Shown in pieces: positions 54,413 through 63,203 of a stretch of 64,000 nt of DNA (within the stretch, counting starts at the first letter, position 1; each line of letters opens with the position of its first letter). The notes under the pieces are model-generated. The model was not told the origin of the DNA. It searched no databases and worked only from the letters and a program-made list of their open reading frames with translations. Both the position numbers and the translations under genes were made by a program. Origin of the DNA: Ketobacter sp. MCCC 1A13808 (GTDB taxonomy: Bacteria > Pseudomonadota > Gammaproteobacteria > Pseudomonadales > Ketobacteraceae); contig NZ_VRKW01000003.1 of NCBI RefSeq assembly GCF_009746715.1, positions 62,001-126,000 of the forward strand, written 5' to 3'.

Positions 54413-55261
54413 ATCCCGATGGTTGTTACCCAGTAAACGCACTTCCTGTTGTGGGAACGGGATCGAGATAGCGTTATCTTTCAGCGCCGCCAAAATGGCG
54501 TTATTGATTTTGTAGCGACTATCGTAATATTCCTGTGTAGGTATCCAGACTCTGATGCCGATATTAATACTGCTGTCACCGAACGATTCTATTCCTATTT
54601 TAGGTGTTTTCGATTCGTCGTAACCGCCGATCTGCTTTATTTGCTTTTCAATCACAGAAATCGCTGTGTCCGGATCTTCGTGATAGGCAATCCCAATACT
54701 CAGTTCCGCAAGTGTATTGGTAAATGAGTTGTGAATGATTTCCCCGACAATATGCCGGTTAGGGATGGTGATGCGCACGCCGTCTTCATTAATGAGCACG
54801 GTGGTTGCGAGATTGACTTCATATACTTGTCCGGTGACCCCCTCGACGCTGATGGTGTCGCCGACGACAAACGGGCGGGTGAGAATAATATTAAACCCCG
54901 CACCGTAGTTCGATAGCAAACCTTGCACAGCCAAGCCCGCGCCTAATGAAAGGGCACCGATGGCCGCAATAAGCGGCGTGACGCTAATGCCTAATTTACC
55001 GAGCACAATTGTGCCGACGATAACGACAATGGAGAGACGCACTGTTGACGCAATAAAGCGGGATAAGGTGACATCAATTCCTTTGCGTTCGCAAAGGCGT
55101 AATACCGTGTTCCCGATCTTTCTGGCAACCACTAAGCCGATAATCAGGATGATGATTGCGCCCAGAATCTGGAAGCTGTACTTCACGAAAAATTCAACCA
55201 GCATATCGTAGATTGCTGCCGCCCGCTCAAGCTCCTGGTTCAGGTTCTGGTTAACGTCCAT
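54392..55261 (-). CDS. MscS-type mechanosensitive channel
   Basis: A 289-residue small-conductance channel: three helices at about 25-125, with the pore helix IAAIGALSLGAGLAVQGLLSNYGAG, then the beta domain RPFVVGDTISVEGVTGQVYEVNLATTVLINEDG and a C-terminal vestibule ending PFPQQEVRLL. It releases solutes on osmotic downshift. The start at 55261 is preferred to one 28 codons earlier, which lacks the conserved N-terminus. The tail overlaps mtfA. Confidence 0.93.
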   Translation of the reverse strand: MDVNQNLNQELERAAAIYDMLVEFFVKYSFQILGAIIILIIGLVVARKIGNTVLRLCERKGIDVTLSRFIASTVRLSIVVIVGTIVLGKLGISVTPLIAAIGALSLGAGLAVQGLLSNYGAGFNIILTRPFVVGDTISVEGVTGQVYEVNLATTVLINEDGVRITIPNRHIVGEIIHNSFTNTLAELSIGIAYHEDPDTAISVIEKQIKQIGGYDESKTPKIGIESFGDSSINIGIRVWIPTQEYYDSRYKINNAILAALKDNAISIPFPQQEVRLLGNNHRDSEAGRS

Positions 55262-55416
55262 AGGTGATTCCCGGTCATCTGGTTGTGGTTGGTTTGTCGA
55301 ATTACTCAATTGCAAGTGGCTAAGGTAAAGCGGGCAAAAATGCAACGGTAGAAGAACGATACCAGATTTACGTATTATTTAAAGCTAGACAGAGTTATAC
55401 CCGCCTATACATCCCG

Positions 55417-56454
55417 CTAAAAACGCAAAGTTGTTCCCAACTCAAATAAAAATCCGTCGTACACGCCAGCTATTTCATTGTCGCCATCCTGCCAACGAAA
55501 ATCGGCGCGGAAGTCCCACTCGACGGCCCCATCTAATATCTGATAACGCGGAGTCAGCGTTAACTCGGAAGAGTCTGAAACGGTCTGTCCTTCTCTGTCT
55601 TCATACTCCGCCTGGGAGTAACGCAGTCCCAGTTTCCAGTGTTCATTGAAGCTGTATTTGGCAAACAACATCGCGGCCTCGCCGTCCCAGGCTGTGGCGG
55701 CGGGGGATAGCACTTGGTTCATATCAGCAAGCAGGTTGTATTCGGCGGCGAGCACCAGTGCCCCCAAGCTATACTGGCCCCACACGTTGATCATCGAACG
55801 ATCTTGCGGGGGATGATCTGGGATGCCATCGAGATTGTCGTCGGCGTTGTACTTTTCCAGCGCGATGGTCAACCTCGAAACAAAGGCCTCTGTGGTGACA
55901 CCGAATTGTATTTCAGCGCTGGGATCCGTGAAATCGTTATCCGCCGACCAGGCACCGTCCACTACGGCCCCATAAACATTGAAAATGCCACTTCGATAGT
56001 AGCCGGCCACGCCATTTTGTAAGTAAGCAAAAATGCCTCCAAAAGCGGTGGTCCGGGTAAAACGATCCCAGGCTTCAGCGCCTTCGTAGCCCGACGGGCT
56101 AATGAATTTCCCGACTTTAAAGCCGACGCCCTCAGCAAAATTGCGTCCGATGAAGGCGGCCTCTGCACGAAATTGGTTGTCGGTTTGATCGCTGGTTCTG
56201 GCTTCCAGTTCCACGTGCGCAAACAGTCCCGAATCCGTGTGAATATAGTCAAAATCCAATTGGAATTCGTTGCTTGAAAACGTTTGTTGGTGCTGACTGC
56301 CTTCCTCCGTCGGGTCTACAAATCGATAGCCCCCATCAAATTGGCCGATGACAGCGAACCCCGGCCCCAATTCGATACTACCTTGGCTGCTTACCGGCAG
56401 TAATAAAGCCGAAGCTGCAATCGAAGCGGATAAGATTGTTGTTGACTTGGTCAT
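55417..56454 (-). CDS. Outer membrane beta-barrel, porin-like
   Basis: A 345-residue protein with signal peptide (SIAASALLLPVSSQG) and a barrel of alternating aromatic strands with an acidic plug-like loop (EKYNADDNLDGIPDHPPQD), ending FELGTTLRF with a C-terminal Phe as expected of an outer-membrane porin. It resembles phosphate-selective and similar porins only broadly. It is downstream of the NCS1 transporter and racemase genes on the same strand, so it is likely the outer-membrane entry for their substrate. Confidence 0.75.
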   Translation of the reverse strand: MTKSTTILSASIAASALLLPVSSQGSIELGPGFAVIGQFDGGYRFVDPTEEGSQHQQTFSSNEFQLDFDYIHTDSGLFAHVELEARTSDQTDNQFRAEAAFIGRNFAEGVGFKVGKFISPSGYEGAEAWDRFTRTTAFGGIFAYLQNGVAGYYRSGIFNVYGAVVDGAWSADNDFTDPSAEIQFGVTTEAFVSRLTIALEKYNADDNLDGIPDHPPQDRSMINVWGQYSLGALVLAAEYNLLADMNQVLSPAATAWDGEAAMLFAKYSFNEHWKLGLRYSQAEYEDREGQTVSDSSELTLTPRYQILDGAVEWDFRADFRWQDGDNEIAGVYDGFLFELGTTLRF

Positions 56455-56517
56455 TTTTCTACTCCCGTCAGGTTACAGCGGGCATCCGCACGGATGCCCC
56501 TGAAAAATTGCGTTCAG

Positions 56518-57258
56518 CTATCGGCGTGGTGGTGAAAAATGGGCGAATTTGCCCCGATAATGTTTGGCGCTGGGATAGTCCAAGTCGCCGGCTTTGCTGG
56601 TGTTCAAACCCAACCCCACGAGTGCCTCAGCCAATTTTACTGCCGCCACTACGCCATCAATGACTGGCAAACCCAGCTGCTGCTGCAGCTCATCGACAAG
56701 GTGAGCCATCCCGCCGCAGCCCAAAACGATGGCGCCTATATCATCTTCATCCCGTGCCTGTTGGCACTCAGCAAGAATCGACCGGAACACTGCATCCGTA
56801 TTCGTTTCAAGCTCCAATACCTCGATCCCTGTGGCGCGAATCCGGGCGCAGTGATGCTCCATTCCATAGTTGCGCACCAAGTGACGCGAAATAATTTTGG
56901 TGCGATCCAGAGTGGTAACGATGGAGAAGCGGGTGGCAATCATACTGGCTACGTGCATAGCGGCTTCGGCGATGCCCAGTACCGGTGCGCGCGCAATTTC
57001 ACGCGCAGCGAGCAATCCCGGATCGCCGAAACAGGCTATAACGTAGGCGTCCATGCCCGCGTGTTCACCAGCCATAACCTGTTCCAGTAGCGCTACCGAA
57101 CAAACAGCCTCATCAAAATGGCTTTCGATTGATGCCGGTCCATCGCTGGGGTTGGTGGCAATAATTTGGGTACCAGGCGAAGCTACTGAACGTGCTGCAG
57201 CCGCGATGGTGTCGGTCATACTGTTTGAGGTGTTAGGGTTGATCACATTGATGCGCAC
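56518..57258 (-). CDS. Asp/Glu/hydantoin racemase family protein
   Basis: A 246-residue racemase. MRINVINPNTSNSMTDTI is the N-terminus of hydantoin and allantoin racemases; the two catalytic Cys are C76 (YVIACFGDPG) and C181 (VLGCGGM). It should interconvert D and L forms of a hydantoin or of allantoin, by deprotonation at an asymmetric carbon. It lies 13 bases after the NCS1 transporter gene. No hydantoinase or carbamoylase is in the window, so the full pathway is not visible. Confidence 0.87.
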   Translation of the reverse strand: MRINVINPNTSNSMTDTIAAAARSVASPGTQIIATNPSDGPASIESHFDEAVCSVALLEQVMAGEHAGMDAYVIACFGDPGLLAAREIARAPVLGIAEAAMHVASMIATRFSIVTTLDRTKIISRHLVRNYGMEHHCARIRATGIEVLELETNTDAVFRSILAECQQARDEDDIGAIVLGCGGMAHLVDELQQQLGLPVIDGVVAAVKLAEALVGLGLNTSKAGDLDYPSAKHYRGKFAHFSPPRR

Positions 57259-57271
57259 GATTCAGTTCCCC

Positions 57272-58639
57272 TTATTGCATAAAGCGAGCGCAGGCAGGCC
57301 AATGGCGCATCAAAAAATAGTAGATTAATCCCGTGGGAACCAAGCTGGCGTACCAGGAAACGGCTGAAAAGATGAGTGCCACAATAACGCCGCCCGTAAG
57401 GGCAGCGACCGCGGCAGGGTTAATTCCCCGGTAGGGCCCTTGCTCATCGTAGAGCTGCGATAAGGTGAGACGTCTGTTGCGCAGGATGTAGTAATCCACA
57501 GCCATGATGGCAAATATGGGCCCAAGAAAAGCCGAATACACCTGCACGAATAACTGTAAGCCATGGGCCGATTCATCCCTCGCCAATAGCCAGGGGAAGG
57601 TCAAAAATGCGGCCAGCCCGACAACGATTGCGGCCAGCTTGAAAGGGATTTTGAACACATCCATTAATACATAGGTGGGTGGAATCACATTGTTCAATAC
57701 ATTCGTCGTCACCTGCGCAAAGGCAATAAACACCAGGGTGATGACCATCAACGGTGTGTTATCCACTGCACTGGCAAATACCTTTATGGGATCGGTGACC
57801 CCGGTGGCACCGGATACCATCAATCCAATCAGGCCCATAAAAAGGGTTACCGGTAATATGGACATGGAATAAATTGTTACCATCAAACCGGGGCTACTGC
57901 CTTCGGTATGTTCGCGGGAATAATCGCTGACATTGAGAATCATGGTGCTGTATATACCAAGGAACAGCATGGTCGCGCCCCAGAAAGGTAGCCCCCAGGT
58001 GCCCTCAACATTCACCAGGTTCGCCGTTATTTCGTCACCGTATCGGTCAATGACACTGAAAAACATATAGAGTAGGGCGCAGATGATGAAAACAACGCCT
58101 ACGTTTTCCAACCATTTGATGCCTTTAAACCCCAGCACCGACAATGCGATCTGGAGCAATTGAAAGACGATAAAAAACAATACCGGGTTGTCGTAGCCAA
58201 AGAGGGTGGCCGCAACGGCATTCAGCGCACCGGCGCCGATCCAGCTCTGAAAGCCATACCAGACAAGGGCCGGAACCGCCCTCACCAAGCCGGGAATTCG
58301 TGTTCCGCCAAACCCAAAACAACTGCGCGCCTGAACCATGAAAGGAATGCCGTATTTGTATCCTGCGGCACCGTTAATGGCCAAGGCAATCCCGATAAAA
58401 AGGCAACCGATAGCGATTGCCAGTACGGCTTGCAACAGGTTCAGAGTGCCGACTATGCTGGACCCCATGGTGAAGGTGCCAATCGATACGCAGCCACCCA
58501 TCCAGGCAAAAAGGTAGGATACTCTTCCCATAATCCGGGTCTTTTGAGGTAACAGGTTTTCATCTCCAGCGGCACGAGCGGAGCGGTCTTGAGTTTCAGG
58601 CGGGTCATTATTGAGTACGTTATCGACGGTAGTTTGCAT
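57272..58639 (-). CDS. NCS1-family nucleobase/hydantoin transporter
   Basis: A 455-residue inner-membrane permease with 12 helices. GRVSYLFAWMGGCVSIGTFTMGSSIVG and YKYGIPFMVQARSCFGFGGTRIPGLVRAVPALVWYGFQSWIGA are the NCS1 signature helices 1 and 3. NCS1 members carry cytosine, uracil, allantoin or hydantoins with sodium or protons. The start at 58639 has AAAGGT; a GTG eight codons earlier is possible. First gene of a three-gene operon; GTATAC sites lie upstream. Confidence 0.9.
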   Translation of the reverse strand: MQTTVDNVLNNDPPETQDRSARAAGDENLLPQKTRIMGRVSYLFAWMGGCVSIGTFTMGSSIVGTLNLLQAVLAIAIGCLFIGIALAINGAAGYKYGIPFMVQARSCFGFGGTRIPGLVRAVPALVWYGFQSWIGAGALNAVAATLFGYDNPVLFFIVFQLLQIALSVLGFKGIKWLENVGVVFIICALLYMFFSVIDRYGDEITANLVNVEGTWGLPFWGATMLFLGIYSTMILNVSDYSREHTEGSSPGLMVTIYSMSILPVTLFMGLIGLMVSGATGVTDPIKVFASAVDNTPLMVITLVFIAFAQVTTNVLNNVIPPTYVLMDVFKIPFKLAAIVVGLAAFLTFPWLLARDESAHGLQLFVQVYSAFLGPIFAIMAVDYYILRNRRLTLSQLYDEQGPYRGINPAAVAALTGGVIVALIFSAVSWYASLVPTGLIYYFLMRHWPACARFMQ

Positions 58640-58713
58640 GGCATTACCTTTGAGTGCGTTCACGTAGTGGTGGTCAGGGTTTGCTGGCCGTTACGAAAGT
58701 AGCGCAGCAAACT

Positions 58714-58743
58714 GTATACGGTTATGGATATAAATTTGTATAC
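58714..58743. promoter_or_regulatory. Two GTATAC sites, candidate GntR operators
   Basis: GTATAC occurs at 58714-58719 (ACTGTATACGGT) and 58738-58743 (TTGTATACAGT), 24 bases apart, just upstream of the NCS1 gene. GntR/FCD regulators commonly bind such short palindromes, and a GntR gene is divergent here. Confidence 0.6.
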
Positions 58744-58927
58744 AGTCGCGTATGCGCAGATCGTGCCAAACTGCCGCCTTCTTAAGAGATCAATTATTTT
58801 TAAATAATTTCAGAGGGTTATTGTGTTTAGCGTGTCGTTGTTTGGCGCGGAAAGAGATTCAGCGCAAGAATTGGGGTCGTATTTTGGTGCGATGTTCGCG
58901 ATGACGAGTCATAATACAGCGAACCCG

Positions 58928-58944
58928 TGTACAAGACTGTATAC
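58928..58944. promoter_or_regulatory. Candidate GntR operator near the gntR start
   Basis: TGTACA (58928-58933) and GTATAC (58939-58944, ACTGTATACAAT) lie 11 bases apart, one helical turn, 15 bases before the gntR ATG. They resemble the sites upstream of the divergent transporter, which suggests autoregulation. Confidence 0.55.
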
Positions 58945-58959
58945 AATTATGAGGAAACA

Positions 58960-59688
58960 ATGCCTTCTATTACTTTGGCGCTCTATACCCAGGCGAATAA
59001 CTCCAATGCACCGGATTCCCGTGACGATCAGATCTATAAGGAAATCCTTCAAGCCATTATCGACCGCCGCCTGAAGCCCGCAACCCGGCTACCCGAAGAT
59101 TCCTTGGCTGACGCGTTTCAGGTCAGTCGCACGGTTATTCGCAAAGCGTTGCAACGGTTGGCCTTGCAGCGCATGGTGAGCATCAAACCAAAACGTGGAG
59201 CCAGCGTTGCCAGTCCCTCCATTAAAGAAGCTCGCGATGTGTTCGTAGCGCGGCGGGTCATCGAATCTGGATTGCTTGACCAAGTTGTGCAACAGGTCGA
59301 TGAGGAAGGCTTTCTGCAGTTACGGCAACTGGCTGAGCGCGAGATAAAAGCCCGTGCTGATAACCATCGCCAGGAAGAAATTCAACTATCAGCGCGCTTC
59401 CATGTGCAACTGGCAATGGCAACCGATAATATTATTTTGAGTGAACAGGTCGCGCAATTGACCTCCATCACGTCACTGATTATCGCGCTCTACGGTTCCG
59501 ACGAAAGCACCGGCTGTACCTGTGGTGCACACACCGAATTACTCGACCTTTTGGAAAGCGAGCGCCTGGGTGAAGCCAAGTCCTGGATGGAAAACCATCT
59601 TGAACGCATTTACCAGAGTTTGAATATAGAAGAAAAGAATAATCCGGAAGTGGATTTTCAAAGCCTGTTTAAACGAAAAGACGACTAG
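58960..59688 (+). CDS. GntR-family regulator (FCD type)
   Basis: A 242-residue regulator: winged HTH at residues 25-85 (TRLPEDSLADAFQVSRTVIRKALQRLALQRMVSIKPKRGASVA) and an all-helical FCD domain at 95-230 (ARRVIESGLLDQV; acid and His residues in RFHVQLAMATDN for metal or ligand). It probably represses the divergent transporter operon until an amide ligand arrives. The ATG at 58960 has GAGGAA; a GTG 11 codons earlier lies in an operator. Confidence 0.9.
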   Translation: MPSITLALYTQANNSNAPDSRDDQIYKEILQAIIDRRLKPATRLPEDSLADAFQVSRTVIRKALQRLALQRMVSIKPKRGASVASPSIKEARDVFVARRVIESGLLDQVVQQVDEEGFLQLRQLAEREIKARADNHRQEEIQLSARFHVQLAMATDNIILSEQVAQLTSITSLIIALYGSDESTGCTCGAHTELLDLLESERLGEAKSWMENHLERIYQSLNIEEKNNPEVDFQSLFKRKDD

Positions 59689-59874
59689 GATCGTTTTGCC
59701 AATCCGACAGGGTGCACTGATAAGCTGTTAAAAAGGACAATCACTGAGGAAGATGTGTCCGTATTGCTCTCCTCGTTTTGCGGTTAATCTCCCCGCTGGG
59801 TATTCATCAGAACACGCAATAAGCGTCACGGTTTTATCGTCCCTTGGAAGACTCAACAATAATAAGGACATCTG

Positions 59875-61881
59875 ATGAAAACACGCCCAACGAAAAAGCA
59901 ACTTCGCCGCTCAGCCATTATCTCTCTCGCCGTCTCTCCCATACTCTTACCCTTAGCCAGTTGTGGCGGAGACAAACAATTAACCGGAACCTTTATTGAT
60001 AGCGCGGTATCCGGTCTGAATTTTGAAGGTACCACCACGGAGGCCGGCGTCACGGACAGCGGAGGGGAGTTCAACTATTTGAAAGGTGAAACCATCACCT
60101 TCTCGATCGGCGATCTGGAGTTAGGGTCGGCTGAAGGCGCAGAATTAATGACGCCCTTAACGATTACCGAGGATGCGACAGCGGCTACCGATTCGGCGGT
60201 GAATAACAAACTTATTTTATTGCAAAGTATCGATGCCGATGGTGATCTCAATAACGGAATTCAGATTACAGAGATGATTCGGACAGCGGTTTCTGATAGT
60301 GCCGCAGCAATCAATTTTGACCAACCGGCGGAGGCATTCGGGAGCAGCCTGGAACCATTATTAGCTACGCTGGAAAGTAACAGTGCTTTTTCTGATACTG
60401 ATCCGCGCGCGCGCGTTGTCCGCGATGCACCCGATGCAGTGGCGCATTTTTTACGTTCCTCTGGTGAGCGCATCGTAGTCGCCACTAACGCAGGGGATGT
60501 GCGTGGTTTTGCAGCCAACGAATCAACCTGGCAATTTCTGGGTATTCCCTATGCCAAACCACCACTGGGGGATTTACGCTGGCGTCCACCGGTACAACCT
60601 GATCCTTGGGTAGGGGTGCGTGATGCAGTGGCGTGGGCAGATCAATCTGCACAAAATCCGACGCTGGAAGCAGTGAACGAAGGCGGTATGAGTGAAGACT
60701 CGCTTTATTTGAATGTCACCGCGCCAAAAGAGGCCGAAAATTTACCCGTCATGGTCTGGTTTCATGGAGGTTCCTTTGCCATTTTGTCGGCCAATTCCAA
60801 GCAATACAATAATCCAGACAGCCTGACCACCAAGGGGGTGGTGCTGGTAACCGTTAATCATCGACTGGGGCCGTTCGGTTATATTGCTCATCCATTATTA
60901 TCGGAAGAGAGTGGTTACGGTGGTTCCGGTAATTATGGACAGATGGATTTGGTGATGGCATTGCAGTGGGTGCAGCAGAACATCGCCGCCTTCGGAGGCA
61001 ATCCAGGTAACGTGACTTTGTTTGGGCAATCCGGCGGCGGTGGAAAAACGTATTCATTAATGAATTCACCCCAGGCAACGGGTTTGTTTCACAAAGCGAT
61101 CGTGCAGAGCGGCTTCGCACCGTTGGATACCACCAGCGGGCCAGAAGATAGTTTGGCGGGGTCTGAGGCAATTGGGTCGGCGTTATTTGAACGTGCCGGC
61201 GTAACCACGTTGGAAGAAGCTCGTGCTTTACCGTGGACCGCATTGGTTCAGGCTGATCTGGAAAATGATATACCGCGTCAAACCTATGTGCCCAATGCCG
61301 ATTTCTATTACCAGCCAAAAACCTATTATCAGAATGTAATGGACGGTATGCCCAGTGATGTGCCGCTCATGAGTGGGGCCACTGCCGGCGACTACGACAC
61401 ATTGCGCGCCGCTCTTCCTGTATGGCTGACCCAGAGATCGCCCACCTATCAGTCAAACCAATATGTTTATAAATTCAGTTGGGTGCCGGATGGATGGGGT
61501 GCAATGGGACTGGCGAGTTGTCATGGTTGTGAATTGCCTTATGTATTCAATTATCCTGCGGGGCTGGTGCAAAACTATGTGTTGGGGCTGGTGTTAACCC
61601 CGGAAGGTGAAAAACCGGAGATTGGTGATTTGAATGGTAATGGGGTAACCGGTACAGAGGGAGACGCAGCGGATGTTTTTGCTTCAATGCAATACGGAGC
61701 AAAAGATGCTGCAGTAACTGAATTGACGATGACGATGTGGAGTAATTTTGCTAAAACAGGGAATCCGGCAACCGACGATGTGATGTGGCCGCTTTATACC
61801 AATGATAACGATACCTTTGTGGAAATCGGGCCGGAAACCGGCGTTTCGGTGAAGACAGGTTTGAAAGCCGCTTTAGAGTAA
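59875..61881 (+). CDS. Type-B carboxylesterase lipoprotein
   Basis: A 668-residue secreted lipoprotein. Lipobox LASC at Cys30; residues 35-195 form a domain common in marine gammaproteobacterial lipoproteins (SAVSGLNFEGTTTEAGVTDSGGEFNYLKGE), with an EF-hand-like DADGDLNNG; the esterase from 205 has the oxyanion VWFHGGSF, nucleophile Ser386 in GQSGGG (usually GESAGG) and catalytic His in SCHGCELPYVF; an Asp in the SGATAGDYDT region replaces the usual Glu. It may hydrolyse esters on the cell surface. The AAGGA site is good. Separate from the GntR gene. Confidence 0.88.
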   Translation: MKTRPTKKQLRRSAIISLAVSPILLPLASCGGDKQLTGTFIDSAVSGLNFEGTTTEAGVTDSGGEFNYLKGETITFSIGDLELGSAEGAELMTPLTITEDATAATDSAVNNKLILLQSIDADGDLNNGIQITEMIRTAVSDSAAAINFDQPAEAFGSSLEPLLATLESNSAFSDTDPRARVVRDAPDAVAHFLRSSGERIVVATNAGDVRGFAANESTWQFLGIPYAKPPLGDLRWRPPVQPDPWVGVRDAVAWADQSAQNPTLEAVNEGGMSEDSLYLNVTAPKEAENLPVMVWFHGGSFAILSANSKQYNNPDSLTTKGVVLVTVNHRLGPFGYIAHPLLSEESGYGGSGNYGQMDLVMALQWVQQNIAAFGGNPGNVTLFGQSGGGGKTYSLMNSPQATGLFHKAIVQSGFAPLDTTSGPEDSLAGSEAIGSALFERAGVTTLEEARALPWTALVQADLENDIPRQTYVPNADFYYQPKTYYQNVMDGMPSDVPLMSGATAGDYDTLRAALPVWLTQRSPTYQSNQYVYKFSWVPDGWGAMGLASCHGCELPYVFNYPAGLVQNYVLGLVLTPEGEKPEIGDLNGNGVTGTEGDAADVFASMQYGAKDAAVTELTMTMWSNFAKTGNPATDDVMWPLYTNDNDTFVEIGPETGVSVKTGLKAALE

Positions 61882-61936
61882 GGCGGAGAGTACGTACAAT
61901 AGCCGCCGCAACGCATTTATTTTGTACGGGGATACA

Positions 61937-62620
61937 ATGGCAAATTTCAACACGCACCTGGTAGTCGGCACTGTGGTCACCGGTATGGGTGCCAGCCTTT
62001 GTTATGCCGCTGAGCTCAGCAGTTTGCCGCTGAGCTTGAGTTTGTGGATGCTGGGTGTTTGGGGAAGTTTGCTGCCGGATGTGGATTCCGATAACGCCAC
62101 CGTTCTAAAACTGCTTTTTAACGGGTTGGCGCTAGTGGCAATGGCGTTCGCGCTCTTCTGGTTAGCGTCCCGGTTGAGTTTTGCCCAGTTGTGGATTGTA
62201 CTGGCTGCTGTTTTCGTATTGGTACGTTTTCCGTTGATGGGATTATTTAAAAAATATTCCCGTCATCGCGGTGTTTTTCACTCGTTGCTGGCGGTCTTTT
62301 TTGTCGGTGCACTCAGTGCCTGCTTTGGCCATCGGGTGTTGCAGCAATCGGCATTGGTGTGTTGGTTGGCGGCAGCATTCGTGGCGGGTGGCTATCTGAT
62401 TCATTTAATATTGGACGAATGTTATAGCGTCGATTTGTCCAATGTCAGAATTAAACGTTCCTTTGGTACTGCGTTGAAGCCATTTTCGATGCAATACTAC
62501 GGCCGGTCATTGGTGATGGGGCTGACGGCAGCCTGGTTGTTCTGGCTTGGTCCTCCCATGCAAAAGCCCTGGTTATCCATTGCGGGGTCAATCAGCGCTT
62601 ATGTCCGTGCAGTTCTGTAA
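61937..62620 (+). CDS. YdjM-like membrane-bound metal-dependent hydrolase
   Basis: A 227-residue membrane protein with four or five helices. NFNTHLVVG at the start, SLLPDVDSDNA (residues 48-58), RGVFHSL and YLIHLILDECYSVD contain the His and Asp set of the DUF457/YdjM membrane hydrolases. The role is unknown in this family; E. coli YdjM is in the SOS regulon. Start ATG 61937 after GGGGA. Confidence 0.8.
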   Translation: MANFNTHLVVGTVVTGMGASLCYAAELSSLPLSLSLWMLGVWGSLLPDVDSDNATVLKLLFNGLALVAMAFALFWLASRLSFAQLWIVLAAVFVLVRFPLMGLFKKYSRHRGVFHSLLAVFFVGALSACFGHRVLQQSALVCWLAAAFVAGGYLIHLILDECYSVDLSNVRIKRSFGTALKPFSMQYYGRSLVMGLTAAWLFWLGPPMQKPWLSIAGSISAYVRAVL

Positions 62621-62700
62621 GGCATTACTCTTCTAAATTGCCTTTTCTTATCTTTTCTTTATTCTTTACGCCTTGATATTTTCAGCGGGCGGGGGAATTT

Positions 62701-63129
62701 GTGGATATAGAGTGGCGTTACACAGCCGACGCGGTGGACTGGCGGGAGCTGGCAGAGCTTTACCGGATCGCGCCGTTGGGAAAAAAGCTACCTGAACGAC
62801 TTGAGATAGCGTTTACCAACAGCCTGTTTAAATGTTTTTTATTCGATAACCGGAAATTAGTGGGTGCTGGCCGTGCTCTGGCTGACGGCGTTGATTGCTC
62901 CTACCTTTGCGATGTGGCAGTGCATCCGGATTATCAAGATTCAGGGATGGGAGCGTCCATTGTGAACAAACTGGTTGAGCTTTCCCGAGGACACAGCAAA
63001 ATTCTGCTTTATACCGATCCCGATACCGAGGAATTTTATAATTCGCTGGGTTTTAAGCGGATGAATGCCGCCATGGGCATCTTTGTCAGTGAGGATAAAG
63101 CGATTGCGGAAGGCATTCTTGATAAGTAA
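62701..63129 (+). CDS. GNAT-family N-acetyltransferase
   Basis: A 142-residue acetyltransferase. VAVHPDYQDSGMGASIVNKLVE is the acetyl-CoA binding motif A with the pattern Q/R-x-x-G-x-G/A; FYNSLGFKRMNAAMGIF is motif B. The substrate (amine, antibiotic or ribosomal protein) cannot be read. The GTG start at 62701 has GGGGGA before it. Confidence 0.88.
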   Translation: MDIEWRYTADAVDWRELAELYRIAPLGKKLPERLEIAFTNSLFKCFLFDNRKLVGAGRALADGVDCSYLCDVAVHPDYQDSGMGASIVNKLVELSRGHSKILLYTDPDTEEFYNSLGFKRMNAAMGIFVSEDKAIAEGILDK

Positions 63130-63155
63130 TCGTATCAGGGCATGTGAGGTGTTTA

Positions 63156-63195
63156 CACAAGAGCACCCCCAGTTTCGCAAAGGGGCGCTCTTGTG
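63156..63195. terminator. Hairpin between GNAT gene and katG, likely bidirectional terminator
   Basis: CACAAGAGC and GCTCTTGTG (9-base arms) flank a mismatch and then CCCC/GGGG, giving a strong hairpin in a 74-base convergent gap. There is no clear T run, so termination may be of the non-canonical kind. Confidence 0.5.
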
Positions 63196-63203
63196 GTCAG
63201 GGC

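Noticed and set aside
58823-59074. An 83-codon frame upstream of and overlapping gntR
   Set aside because: It overlaps the start of gntR in another frame and shows no homology pattern; the region instead holds the operator sites.
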